From assembly GCA_021464415.1 (NCBI GenBank), contig CM038471.1, positions 30,539,234 through 30,603,233 on the forward strand: a stretch of DNA of 64,000 nt. Direction: 5' to 3'. The notes beneath the pieces were generated by a model, which saw only the letters and a program-made list of their open reading frames with translations, searched no databases and was not told the DNA's origin. The stretch is from Lonicera japonica (taxonomy: Eukaryota > Streptophyta > Magnoliopsida > Dipsacales > Caprifoliaceae). This document shows positions 21,801 through 32,010 of the stretch, piece by piece; the first letter of the stretch is position 1; each line of letters begins with the position of its first letter. The position numbers were made by a program, and so were the translations under genes.

Positions 21801-24800
21801 TATGTTCTAAGGGTGCATTGTTGGCTATGGTTTTTGGCAGGATTATATTTCTTTTATTTTCTTTTTGTGGGTTATATGTTTGGTTGGTGGACTCCTTGTC
21901 CCCTCTTTATTTGTACTTTTAATTTTTATTATGAATGGAATCTTGTTTCTTATCAAAAAAAACAAGTCATGTATCAAAGCCCCACTTAAAAATTTCCGCA
22001 AAGTTAAGATTTCCAACCTGTAGGTAATGAGAACATTTTATCATACAAATCATCCCACATCCAACTAGTATAGAAAACATGTCCGCATCTTAAAACATTT
22101 ACACAAGTTTACTTGAAATACAATATTGCATTAAATCCAAGGTCTGGTCCATTAACAAAAGTGTCTATATACAATTACATAAAACTTCATGAGTACAAAA
22201 CAATGATAGTACTTAATCTTTAGTATAAAGGACTACAAAATGGCTTTTGGTCATCAAAGGCTTCTAAGAAGACCTAATGCACACCACCCATGAGACCTAA
22301 CTTACAAGACTATAAGAAAATGAGAGTGAGCCAAATCCGGGCTCAGTGATAACTATATAATTTTTATATAAGAAAATACAACTAGTAAATCGAAGGCACG
22401 TGCATTTTATAGAAAGTGAGTACTAACATGTAATGTGGTAGTGATGAAAGTAGTGCAATGCAAGTCACACACACATAGCATGCTGAACCCCCCAATTGTG
22501 GCGTGGTGGTTGGCAAACTGTTTAACTTTACAAGTGGCTTAGTGGTTAGCACACTGTTTAACTTACACAGAAGCAAGGTTTCAAGTCCTGTAAGCGAAGT
22601 GTTTATTAAAAAGAATGTAAAGGTAAATTTGGCATTTCAGAAATATAACAAAGCTTCATTTGGCGATTTAAATAGTGCTTGCTTTATATAAGAGTATAAA
22701 TACTTTTTGATTCCAAGGTTATGTATGCAATTTACATTCTTGGTTACTTTTCAATATAGAATTGTGTCAATTAGTTTGACATATCTCTTTGATTCTTGCT
22801 GTGTTCTGACTTTTATGAATGCTTACTCACTCTTTCATTCAGGTGGGTTCAGGCTGAGTGCAGAAGATTGGGTGATACCGATAATTCTGAAGTTGGCGAG
22901 CTTCTAAAAACAGCAGTGCGCTGCCTCAAAGAAAGGCCCGTCCTTTATAAGTATTGTGCCGAAGAGGTGATTATATGTACTGAGTACTTAAATTTTTCAA
23001 GCTTATTGATTTTTGGATATGTGAAATTAGACTTACACCCCTGTTTTCACAATCGTTAGATTTTTGACTTTGTAACCCCCCCCCCCTCGCCCTGGGTGTG
23101 CAGGAATCTTAAAGAGTTATGCAAAATTTGGGGGGTTAAGTCAAATTATTATGTTAAAAAGCCCTTGATTTTTTCTTGAAGTTTATATTGACACACTAGT
23201 TTTCATAGGTAGCAAACATGAGACATAATGCATTGTTCAGAAGGTTTATAAGTGCTCTTACACGTGGAGGACCTGGTGGAATGCCCAGACCAATTGAAGT
23301 GCATGCTCATGATCCCTTACGTTATGTAGGTGACATGCTTGGGTGGCTACATCAGGTGAGACACTAGCTTAGTTGAGTTCTAGTTTTATTCCTCATAAAC
23401 TGCATTGGTTGTTATGATTAGCTATATATGCTTTAAAGAAAATTGCAGACCTCCCCTTCTTTATTGAGGACGTCACTTCCAAAAAAAATTCAATCTAGAA
23501 GCCGGTGACATGCAAAATCTACATGTTTATTTTCGGATCTTAGACCTTTTGATGATCTTCTCACTCACCAAATTACTAAATTATTTGATAAATATTGGTG
23601 GACATGGCTCTTTAGGATGTCAATATGCTCCAACCTGGCATATTTTGAACCCAACCCGACTAATGGGATGGGTTTGGTTTCTTAAAACAGGGACAGATAT
23701 CGGTTTAAAAAAAAAGGAGCATTGGTTCGAGTCAGCATTGAGCCCCATATACTATAATTCAATCACAACGGGTCAGGGCGAGTTTGGTGTTGGCCAAACC
23801 CGACCCATTGCCTTGCTCTCCCACCATGGAGTTCATCTGCACTAATTTTATTCAAACATTAATAATAATTCAATCATATAAAAAGGAAGGTCTGTATATT
23901 GCTTAAGGACATACTCTTCAGAGAGATGGCCTGACCTCATCATATTATTTATGTTATTCTGAATGCAGGCCTTAGCATCTGAAAGAGAACTTGTCTTCGT
24001 CTTGCTTGATCCAGATGCAATGGTAGATATAGGACCCACTGCCCGCCGATTCTCCAAAAGCTCAGAGATTGATTCGGTAAAGACAGAACCCGACTTGACA
24101 TTTGTGCTAGACAGGATTTTCGAAGGAGTATGCCGGCCATTTAAAGTGAGAGTTGAGCAAGTCTTGCAGTCTCAAGCTAATCTTATAATTTCGTATAAAC
24201 TTAGCAATACTCTGGAATTCTACAGCTACACTGTAAGTTTGAATTACATATCTGTTATTTGTGAATTACTACATTTGTTTCAAATTCAGAGGCACTATTC
24301 AAAAGTCAAAACATGATAAGAAATGTTAGACACAATGAACTGTTTGGTTATGGGTGAAATAATTTTAACCCAGGCAAAAGGTAATATGGTGAAAATTATT
24401 ATCACCATTTTCAATTGGAATTGCTTAGTTATTCATAGTTTTGTATTAAGGGAAATTTGTATTAAAGTAAATGATCACTATATAATATTTCACCCTAACC
24501 AAACAGGCCCTCAATGTAAGGTCTTTTTTTTACTTTGCCCCCCATTTTATATGTGAAAATACCCTGTTTTCATAATCGTTAGACTTGCCCCCTGTGTGCA
24601 AGGGAATCTCGAAGAATTACATGGAAGTAAGGGGTTTAATCAAATGATTACGTAAAAAAAATAGACATTGCCCCATTTTCACATAATTCTTTGAAGATTT
24701 TGCTGTATGCAGGGGCCAAAGTCTAATGATTATGAAAACAAGGAGATAAGTCTGATTGCGCATTAAGAGCAGGGATCAAAGTAAAAGAAAGCCATCAATG

Positions 24801-27800
24801 TAATCACTAGCCAAAATAAAATCTTGCGTAACTATCGTGAAATTTGGTATAATTGATTGTTGTAACATGACTCATGAATTGTTAACGTCCCGAAAAGGAA
24901 AATTTGATTCTTATTTCTAACAAGCTCCTTGTCTGTACTGTGTTATCTTATTATAGATATCAGATCTGCTAGGAAGAGAGACAGCTCTTTGCAATACTCT
25001 TTGGGCACTAAAGGATGCAGCTCAGAAAACATTTTTTGACATTTTAAAAACTCGAGGGGAAAAGCTTTTGAGATATCCTCCCCTAGTTGCTGTTGATCTG
25101 TCCCCTCCACCGGCAGTTAGGGAAGGAGTTTTGGTGTTGCTTGAAATAATTGACATATATGACAGCATGATGGTCCCTGCTTCTGGACAAAAGCCCATTT
25201 TTGATCCAGTAATATCTGCTCTACTCGATCCTATTATTCAGGTGCGTTCTGTGCTTCACATTTGTTGTTTTTAGTCTCATTGTTTTTTCTTGATTATGCT
25301 TTATCGTTTGATGTTAAAAAATAATAACACTAAGGGTCTGTTTGATTAAAAAGTTGGAAAATGATTGAAAACACTACTAAATATGTGAGAAGTTTGAAAA
25401 AGAAATGAGTTATTTGGTGAGATGTTTTATTAGGATTTTGCTTTTTCCATGGAATCAAGTTCTTTGGGCAATGGAAAAGAAAATTTTGAACAAGAACATC
25501 TCACCAAATCCCAGATCTCTTTTCCCAACTTCTCATATATTTTCAGTCATTTTCCAATGTTTTTATCAAATGCATCCCAGGGACCCGTTTGATAAAAAGG
25601 TGGGAAAATGACTGAAAACACTACTGATTTTTGCAAGAAGTTGGGAAAAGAGATGTGTCTTTTGGTGAAATGTTCTCCATCTTTTCCTCATTTTCCACGG
25701 ATTTTTTTTATCCACCTCCCTAAATAATTTTATTTAGGAAAACCCAAAAAGTGATATAACATTTCATCAAATCACTTGTTTGTTTTTCCAACTTCTCAAA
25801 AAAATTTGTTGTGTTTTCACTCATTTTCCAATTCTTTTATCAAACGCAACCTTAGTACATCATGTTTCTGCCAAATGACTTGTGAATATGGTACTAAATA
25901 AATGCTAGAAAGCACCTAACAGCTTAAAGCTTTTACTTGAGATGGTGACTTAATAAATGGATTGAATTTGCAGTGGAGGATGGTTGAAATTCATGGTCTC
26001 GGCTAAATATTCTCATCTATTTGTTGATTTGCTATCGGTGAGACAAAACAATTTAAAAGGTCTAAAGAATTTGAAAACAAATAGTTGGACTCAGCAAGCC
26101 ATCAAGGAGAGTCGACAAATCTTTGCCATTTTGGCCTAAAATTCGATTTCAGATGTTAAGTGCCTTTTCTTTTTTCCCTGTTCTTTTAATATGTCGACCA
26201 GCATACCAAAACACAGGTTTACTCCACTTCTAATTCTTCTGGGAGAGCATAGTCGTGCTAAATGAAAGAATTAGGATAACAATTTAGGGCTATTTTATAT
26301 GCTGAGAACTTCACATAGATTGTTTTTCAAAATCATTGATGTTACAGTCAAAATGGCAATACGTTGTGTGGAAGCTAATTATTTGCTGACTTTAATTCTT
26401 TATGATATGAGTTTTTTTTTTATTTGTAGATGTGCGAGCAAGCAATGGAAGCACACAAATCGAAAGGAGCCATCCAGTCATCAAGAATTAGAAGAATGAG
26501 TTCCGACCAATCCCAGCTCAGTAGTAAATCACCTATTGATGCTATTTTGGCAAACGGCAACTCCGCCCCTTCATCTCAGGTTCTCCTTTTCTTTTCCTAT
26601 GTTTTTTCTGTATATACCTCTATTCCACTTTTGCTAGATATCATGTGCTTTTGCCAGCTTCTTGACTGCCCTACAGTCTGTTGTATAAATCATAGCAGAT
26701 GCCTTGTAGCTAGACCTTCATTGACTTGAACTATGTTTGATTGTTACTTTGAATTTCTGAATTGTTACATGATATGGATACTATACTATACATACGCTTG
26801 TGCGTATATATATATCTATATAGAGAGAAAGGGAGAGTTCGTCTCTGGTACTGAATGTCCATATGTGGACCGGACTTTTAATGGCACGGTTTCCTGAAAC
26901 CAATCCATTTGGACACACATTTAGAGACAGAAATCCGTTGCAAAGTCCAGTCCAAGTACAGACAGTCCGCATAGGAACTGACCACATTCATATACATATG
27001 CCTAAGGAGCTATTCATGATATTTTTCTTCGTGTATACGACACTGTCCACACTACAAATAGCTTGTGCCTGCAGCAGTAGCTACATTTATGGAGAATAAC
27101 TTGTGCCTATGTTTATCGATTACCTATGCGTATAGCACTATTCATGTTTTAAATGAACTGTGTTGGCATCATCCTTGTTTATAGAGTTAATTGTGTTTAT
27201 TTGTAAGCATTTGTATTAATTAAATAGCAAATCCTTGCTTGGTAAATGGTTGTGGAGGTTTCCCATGGAACGTGACAATTTTTGGCATTCCATCATTGTG
27301 AGTAAATTTGGCCTTCACCCTAATGGTTGGGATGTGAATATTGACTTTAATACTTCTCTTCGATCTCCTTGGAAATCTATAGCAAAAGGATGGAATACTT
27401 TCATGGTTAATACTAAGATAAGGGTTGGGAAAGGAGATAGAACCCCTCTCTGGGAAGATAGTTTGGTGGGTCATCGTCCGTTAAAAGAGTCATTTCCCTG
27501 TCTTTACCGATTGTCCAATAATTGTAATGCCAAAATTCTGTCAGTTCTTGTGGTCGTCAGATTACAACCATTCATGGAACTTAGAATTTTCTAGACACTT
27601 TAATGATAGGGATTGTGATGAGTTTGTGACCCTTCTGAATACAATTGATAGTGTACAATATAACCGGTATTCTTCAGAGACAAGGTTTTGGGTTGGGCAA
27701 AAGTCGGGAGAGTTCTTGTGTAAATCCTACTTTGAAATTATTTGTTCATTCTCTTTGTCTACATTCCCCCATGCAGAGGTCATTTGGAAAGGGCGGTACC

Positions 27801-29700
27801 CCCAATAAAATCAAAGTTTTTGCGTGGCTGGCTTCTATGAGGAAATTGAATACGTGTGATGTGCTTCAATCTAGGAGACCTTATATGGCGTTATCCCCAT
27901 CTTGGTGTATAATGTGTAAGAAGATGGGAGAATCTGTGGATCACATTCTGTTGCATTGTGAGTTTGTTAAGCATATTTTGGTTAAATTATGGGTTCTGTT
28001 TGGAGTAGTAGGGGCTGTCCCATCCAGATGGCAGAATTCATTGTCATAAAATGGAGATTTAGGCAGCATGGCAAGAAAATTAAAGTGTTGTGGAGATTTT
28101 TTATGATGGCTGTAGCTTGGCCAGTATGGCTTGAAAGGAATAGAACAGTGTTCGAAGATAGATGGAGTAGATCAGAAGAGTTATGGTGTCGTGCTCAGTT
28201 TCTCGTGGGTTTATGGGCAAAAGCTTCAAATATTTTTGATAGCACAGAACAATACCTATTCTGTTTAGATTGTAATAGTTGCCTGGGATAGTTCTTTGTT
28301 TAGTTAGCAGGGTGTTTTGTTCTCATTCTAGTTTTTTCAATTTTGATTTCCAGAGGATGCCTCATCCTCTGAATCTTGGCGATCTTTGTAATGTCTTTCC
28401 TTGTTTTTGGAATAAAATTTTTGTTTCCTATCAAAAAAAATTAAATAGCAAATCCTATTTGGGCGAAGTAGTTAGAATGCCTTGTTTGGAGCAAATGGCC
28501 TAATGGTTCGAGCCATTACATCTATCTCCCCCTCAGCTTGAACCACAAGTCTACCCACTGCTTGTGTATGAAAAATAGATTGGTGTATATAGTATGTATA
28601 CACATCTCTTCTAGTATATTTCTTTTGTAATATGTATAGCTGTATAGGTTGACCCTTATTGTTAAAAAGTCCTTCCAAATGAGACTGCATTTAGCTTCCA
28701 TATTATAGGGATATATACAGAGTATCAGGATAGTAAACAGTAATCTAGTTAGAGAATTGTATTTGATGAGATATAAATGATTATATATACCCACAAAACT
28801 ACGGATATCAAACACCCTTCTGAACTATCTTTGGCCATGTCACATTATTATTCTCAAAATAGCCCTATCCATCCATTTAGTGTTCAGATTTCATGCCATT
28901 GGAAGCTAGGAGGAATATATACACACGCACGAACAATTTGTGCAAATGTAGATATATTATGATTCGGCTACTCCTACACCAAAGCAATTCTGGCTTTTGC
29001 ACGAGCATGGTATCATTGTGAAAAATCGTATCTTATGCTTTCATGTCTATGCATTGCTCTACCAATTGCTATATTTGCTCTGGTAAGAGAGCCACTCACA
29101 TGATTCTTGAAATGCACCTAATGTATCACCATCCATTCACAATTGAGTGTTTTCACATCCCTTATCTTCACATTGGAATTCATGCAGACTAACGAAACAC
29201 CATCCAAGATTTTCCTCATCAACTGCTTATGCGCAATCCAACAACCATTGCTAGGGCACGAGGTAGCCTCAGTATATGTGAAGAAACTCGGGTCCATGAT
29301 AGACAATCACTTGCACGCGCTCGTGGAGAAAGAAGTAGACGCCATTTTACAAAGGTGCGGTTTGTTGAACAAGATGCCTCATTTCCGACAAAAACCATCC
29401 GATGGATCAATGGTGGGCCCACCATTAGCGGAGATTGAGGAAACATCACCTGCGGCCCTTGCCGAGTGTTTGAAAGCTTTGTTCGGGTTTATATTAGGAA
29501 GCGAAACTTCTCTGCCGGAATTTGAGCAAATGCAGGTCCCCAAGCTGAGGTCTGAGGCCTGCGTAAAGGTGGCGAGATTGTTGGCCGAAGCTTACGAGCT
29601 TATATACGAAAAGATCATGGATCCGGCAAATCGGTACCCGGATCCCAAGGCGTTGGCAAGGCATCCCCCTGATCAGATTAGGACCATATTAGGCATTTGA
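15897..29700 (+). CDS. COG6: Conserved oligomeric Golgi complex subunit 6 (11 coding exons)
   Basis: COG6 is a lobe-B subunit of the COG tethering complex, which captures retrograde vesicles at the Golgi and so keeps glycosylation enzymes in place. Exons (all GT-AG): 15897-16118, 16204-16256, 20508-20655, 20759-20866, 21439-21506, 22843-22966, 23209-23355, 23969-24232, 24957-25241, 26430-26579, 29188-29700. The spliced length is 2082 bp and frames join exactly, giving 693 aa, close to the remembered size of plant COG6 (about 680). Recognisable stretches: [19 protein letters not shown] near residue 10, [18 protein letters not shown] (about 125-141), [31 protein letters not shown] region (about 270-289), [20 protein letters not shown] (about 333-352), and the end [14 protein letters not shown]. 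The ATG at 15897 is the first in-frame ATG; upstream frame is open but has none. No break is seen. Introns 2 (4.25 kb) and 10 (2.6 kb) are transposon-rich. Confidence 0.96.
16635..16931 (-). pseudogene. Acidic gene fragment in COG6 intron 2, antisense
   Basis: The minus strand holds an open frame ending at TAA near 16658. It reads ..[16 protein letters not shown].. and then a very acidic tail (..[19 protein letters not shown].., ..[11 protein letters not shown]..). Codon choice and amino-acid composition look like a real C-terminal exon and not intronic noise, and the GC content is above that of the intron. I do not recognise the parent protein. It may be an exon captured by a transposon or a retro-fragment. 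No intact start or partner exon is visible. Confidence 0.35.
17076..17260 (+). mobile_element. 5'-truncated LINE 3' end (185 bp) in COG6 intron 2
   Basis: Ends with AATAAAATTTTTGTTCTCTA then TCAAAAAAAA. The sequence TTATGAAAG(C/T)TTTGG occurs just before it (17060-17074) and just after it (17261-17275), as expected for target-primed reverse transcription. It shares its 3' tail style with the LINE at 27236-28438. Too short to encode anything. Confidence 0.65.
17300..17398 (+). mobile_element. LINE 3' tail fragment
   Basis: Sequence like GGTGGACTGCTTGTCCCC..TTTGTACTT..TTTATTTCCTATCAAAAAAA. It matches the tail at 21830-21959 (GGTGGACTCCTTGTCCCC..TTTGTACTT). The left edge and target duplication could not be fixed. 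Confidence 0.5.
17466..17850. mobile_element. Nested-hairpin MITE, copy 2, with 10-bp TSD
   Basis: The ends GGGTACATTTCAAGTAAGG and (inverted) GGGTAAATTTCAAGTAAGC bound a 385-bp palindromic element in COG6 intron 2. The exact direct repeat GCACCCTAAA flanks it at 17456-17465 and 17851-17860. A 10-bp duplication fits the Mutator superfamily. The core shares TTTGGTGGAGATGATCTACT and ATTCAACCGGGAAGT with copies 1 and 3. Confidence 0.8.
18545..19400 (+). mobile_element. LTR-like fragment, forward orientation, in COG6 intron 2
   Basis: Contains ..CTTTTATGGGGCTTATTTTATTG.. (18605-18633), ..TAGTTGATAAAGACTATTTC.. (19038) and ..CCCCTTTCATTGTAATG.. (19108), followed at about 19401 by ATTGGTATCAAGG, resembling a primer-binding site complementary to initiator tRNA-Met. 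The same sequence recurs inverted at about 19490-19800 and again inverted at about 20060-20350. A 29-bp unit is tandemly duplicated near 18565-18625. Probably remnants of a small LTR element. Confidence 0.45.
19490..19800 (-). mobile_element. LTR-like fragment, inverted copy
   Basis: The reverse complement matches the copy at 18545-19200: TTTATGGAGCTTATTTTATTG, CCAGTTGACAAAGATATTATTTC, CCCTTCCATTGTAATGCA and TCTCTCTTCACTATTGTTCTT appear in the same order. Together the two make an inverted repeat spanning roughly 1.2 kb inside intron 2. Confidence 0.45.
20060..20350 (-). mobile_element. LTR-like fragment, third copy
   Basis: The reverse complement carries GGGGCTTATTTTATTATTTT, TTTCCTAGTTGATGAGGAAT and AAGCCCCTTTCATTGTAAG, the same ordered motifs as the two preceding copies. 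It lies just upstream of COG6 exon 3 and leaves its acceptor (20505-20507) intact. Confidence 0.4.
21599..22360. mobile_element. Probable solo or truncated LTR with a nested LINE tail (COG6 intron 5)
   Basis: Begins TGTGACACCCCGAAGCCCG, a start typical of Ty3/gypsy LTRs, and later has ..GAGTGAGCCAAATCCGGGC.. near 22324, also LTR-like. A LINE tail interrupts it at about 21715-21959. I could not find a closing CA with a target duplication, so the extent is approximate. Confidence 0.4.
21715..21959 (+). mobile_element. 5'-truncated LINE tail nested in an LTR
   Basis: Ends ..GGAATCTTGTTTCTTATCAAAAAAAA. The motif ACAAGTC occurs before (about 21708-21714) and after (about 21960-21967), a short probable target duplication. 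It shares GGTGGACTCCTTGTCCCC with the fragment at 17300-17398. Confidence 0.5.
22496..22600 (+). mobile_element. Possible tRNA-derived SINE fragment
   Basis: TGGCTTAGTGG at 22535-22545 resembles a pol III A box and GGTTTCAAGTCC at 22577-22588 a B box, 31 nt apart. The A-box part is preceded by a near copy (GTGGCGTGGTGGTTGGCAAACTG at 22499-22520), giving a tandem duplication of about 35 bp. No tRNA cloverleaf or poly-A end was established. Confidence 0.3.
23026..23163. repeat. Partial copy of the 24520-24794 MITE
   Basis: Shares CCCCTGTTTTCA(C/T)AATCGTTAGA, a C-run, GTGTGCA(G/A)GGAATCT and a GGGG(T)TTAA(G/T)TCAAAT..ATTA tract with the MITE at 24520, in the same order. Its ends are not preserved. 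Confidence 0.5.
24520..24794. mobile_element. MULE-type MITE, 275 bp, 9-bp TSD (COG6 intron 8)
   Basis: The left end GGTCTTTTTTTTACTTTG and right end CAAAGTAAAAGAAAGCCA are imperfect inverted repeats. TCAATGTAA flanks the element exactly at 24511-24519 and 24795-24803. Inner halves are also inverted (TCATAATCGTTAGACTT and AAGTCTAATGATTATGA). Non-coding. Confidence 0.8.
25334..25851. mobile_element. Two abutting related MITEs (COG6 intron 9)
   Basis: Element A (25334-25578) runs from GGGTCTGTTTGATTAAAAAG to TTTTTATCAAATGCATCCC. Element B (25580-25851) runs from GGGACCCGTTTGATAAAAAG to CTTTTATCAAACGCAACC. Both contain GAAAATGA(T/C)TGAAAACACTACT near the left end and the inverse near the right, so they are copies of one family joined end to end, perhaps one inserted in or beside the other. 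The target duplication is unclear. Confidence 0.55.
27236..28438 (+). mobile_element. 5'-truncated L1-type LINE with 18-bp TSD (COG6 intron 10)
   Basis: A 1203-bp insert in sense orientation, flanked by AATTAAATAGCAAATCCT at 27218-27235 and again at 28439-28456, and ending in poly-A after TTTTTGTTTCCTATC. It encodes, broken by frameshifts, the C-terminal end of a plant non-LTR reverse transcriptase: LLGKWLWRF.., ..[14 protein letters not shown].. (27241-27594), ..[16 protein letters not shown] (about 27690), the zf-RVT zinc motif [18 protein letters not shown] (about 27906-27959) and ..[14 protein letters not shown].. (about 28110). The reverse-transcriptase core and endonuclease are absent through 5' truncation. 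The clean target duplication suggests a fairly recent insertion, whereas the frameshifts suggest an already defective source or later decay. Confidence 0.88.
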
Positions 29701-31712
29701 AAGTATTGCAAAACTTAACTTGTTATGTTTTCTGACCATTATATTTTCTTATAAATGTTATTGTTTATATATTAGTTAGTGATTTTCTATTGATATTTAC
29801 CTTTTTTGCTTTGATAAACGAAAAAAAATGGATAATTTTACCTTGACCTTATGCTATTTACCTCTTGCTTTTGTAAAAATTGAATTATTACAAAATTTTC
29901 TGATAAATTTATGGGTTGATTCTTGATAGTTAGTGGCCAAGCTATTTTGTAATTATTTGCTAGTTTGAATTTTAAGCTCAGCCAATACCTAATATATATT
30001 TTTTGGTCTATACCATGAGAGGTTCAAATTAACTTTCGCGCACTTTACTAATCTTCTCTTGCATATCTAAGCCTATTGCTATTCAATTGTTATAAAGTTG
30101 TGTGATATTTTTAAATTGTCAATTTTACTATTGCAATCTTTCCTTTTCATAGAAAAGGAAAAAGGAAAAGTGTGCTTCCTACATCAAGTTTGAAATTGAG
30201 ATAACTACCAAGTCACCAACCACTTTGTGATTAGCTTTCTATCTTCAAATTAGATAGATTGAAATTATCAAACAAATTAAAAAAAAGTAAATACCCTTGC
30301 TACAAAGGACATGTACAGGATAAATTAAATTAAGTTTGAAATTGAATTATTGAAATTAGAAAAAAAAATATTGAAAACTGAAAATATATGGATGTAGACT
30401 TATCAATGTATCAGATGTCGATCCGAATCTGACGTACTTTTATTAGATTACAATCCTAACATGCTAATCTGCTAATTTAATGAATTTAATATGAATTCAA
30501 GTGTATACCATCCATTAACATCTCATCGAAATTATATAATATATATTTTATACTTATTACATATATTGGATATATATTGTAAATACTACTCATATGTAAA
30601 CAAATGTCAATTACTCATTGGTTATGATAGATTGTGATAATGATATTTTAACCAATACGTGATGACCACATTTGATATGTCAGTTTTTATGTCATGTATT
30701 TATGCATGCCTATAATTATTAAATGCGAACACCTAATTAAGTCTAACTTCCAACTTTCAAGTAAGGCCATTTCGCTTTCTAAATTAGATTTTGAATTAAT
30801 TTAATGATCATAATTATAGAGAAGAAAAGTATAGACATAAAGGACTCATATTCCTTTTTTTACTACTAGTTTTTTTACACATTTCTTTGTATATATTTCA
30901 TAATTAAAAACCTCATTTTCCACTTAAAAAATTTGGATCGGATTTTTAGATTAGAGATCCATTAAGCTCGTGAAAGCGGACATGAATTTGATTGTTAACA
31001 AATCGAATTAGATATAAAAATATCCTGTCAAAATGAAAAATTATTATTAGCAGGTCCATACTCTTTCGGTTTTGGTTTTATGTGTTTCAAAAGTTTGAAA
31101 ACGCCAAAATTAAAGTTGTCAAATAAAGTTGGAATTTATTTTATAATATAGGCTTGATAGTGACAAAACGGATTGAATCCAGTACTTAGCCTAATATTGG
31201 CCCAATATATGATTGTACTTAGCCTAGTTTTATACTAAAAGTCAAAACTAAAATAGTTGAAGAGTTGTGGATGATCTTGTGTTTTGATTGGTATTAGAAG
31301 TAAGCCGAAAATGGTCAAAATCGAACTGATCCAAATTGAATTTTTTATTATTTTAATTTTTTTGGTTTTGGTTTAGATAAAAAATTGGACAACCGAAAAA
31401 GGTCAATTCAATGTAGTTTTTTAGTTCACTAATCTGCATCGACCCAGATTGATTTTAACCGGTCAAACAGTTCAATTACGTTGAAATTAGGCATAAAACC
31501 AAAATGTCGATTAAGTTTCTCGGTTTAACCGCTTAGTTCGCTTAACCAATCTGTGCACACCTTTAGTTGGCGTTGTTCTTGTCCTTGTAATACGAACAAT
31601 ATGGGTTCAATCCACATGTTTGTAGTATTAAACCCACTGTGTGGTGGTAGTAAAATTGTATAAAAAATAAAAAGTTGTATTATTAAATTATTGCTTGTTT
31701 TAAAAAAATAAT
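29701..31712. other. COG6 3' flank and AT-rich intergenic DNA
   Basis: The COG6 3' UTR and poly-A site should lie in the first few hundred bases, but no single strong AATAAA signal stands out. The rest is AT-rich with no conserved frame, RNA gene or clear element ends on either strand. Confidence 0.5.
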
Positions 31713-32010
31713 AAGAGCGGCGCTAATTACGTATACTTGAACATTCTCTAACATTCTAACATTGGCACAACGCAATAGTAACTAGTATGTGCACATTTAC
31801 TTGGCGCAATAAGATTGAGTAAATGTGCACATACTCGGTGCTATTGCACCGAACCAATGTAATTTTTTTTGATGCCAAACAATAGCTTGGCTCATATGCA
31901 TAGAGCAAATGTGCATATACTTAGTCTTATTCATATACTTGGTGCAACAGCACCAAGTAAATAGAATGTAATGTTATCGTGTGTTTTGCTATGTGTAATT
32001 AGCGCTGTCC
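31713..32010. mobile_element. MITE with internal hairpins, about 298 bp
   Basis: The ends GAGCGGCGCTAATTAC (31713) and GTAATTAGCGCTGTCC (ending about 32010) are inverted repeats. Flanks AATAATAA and AATCATAA match at 7 of 8 bases, a possible old 8-bp duplication. The interior has a perfect 18-bp hairpin at 31784-31801/31818-31835 and smaller ones around GGTGCAACAGCACC. Non-coding. Confidence 0.55.

Noticed and set aside
22535..22588. A tRNA gene
   Set aside because: Box A- and B-like motifs are present, but acceptor, anticodon and T stems do not pair by eye; listed only as a possible SINE.
29219..29449. Antisense and alternate-frame ORFs over COG6 exon 11
   Set aside because: Shadows of the real exon; the plus-strand frame 29188-29700 matches COG6.
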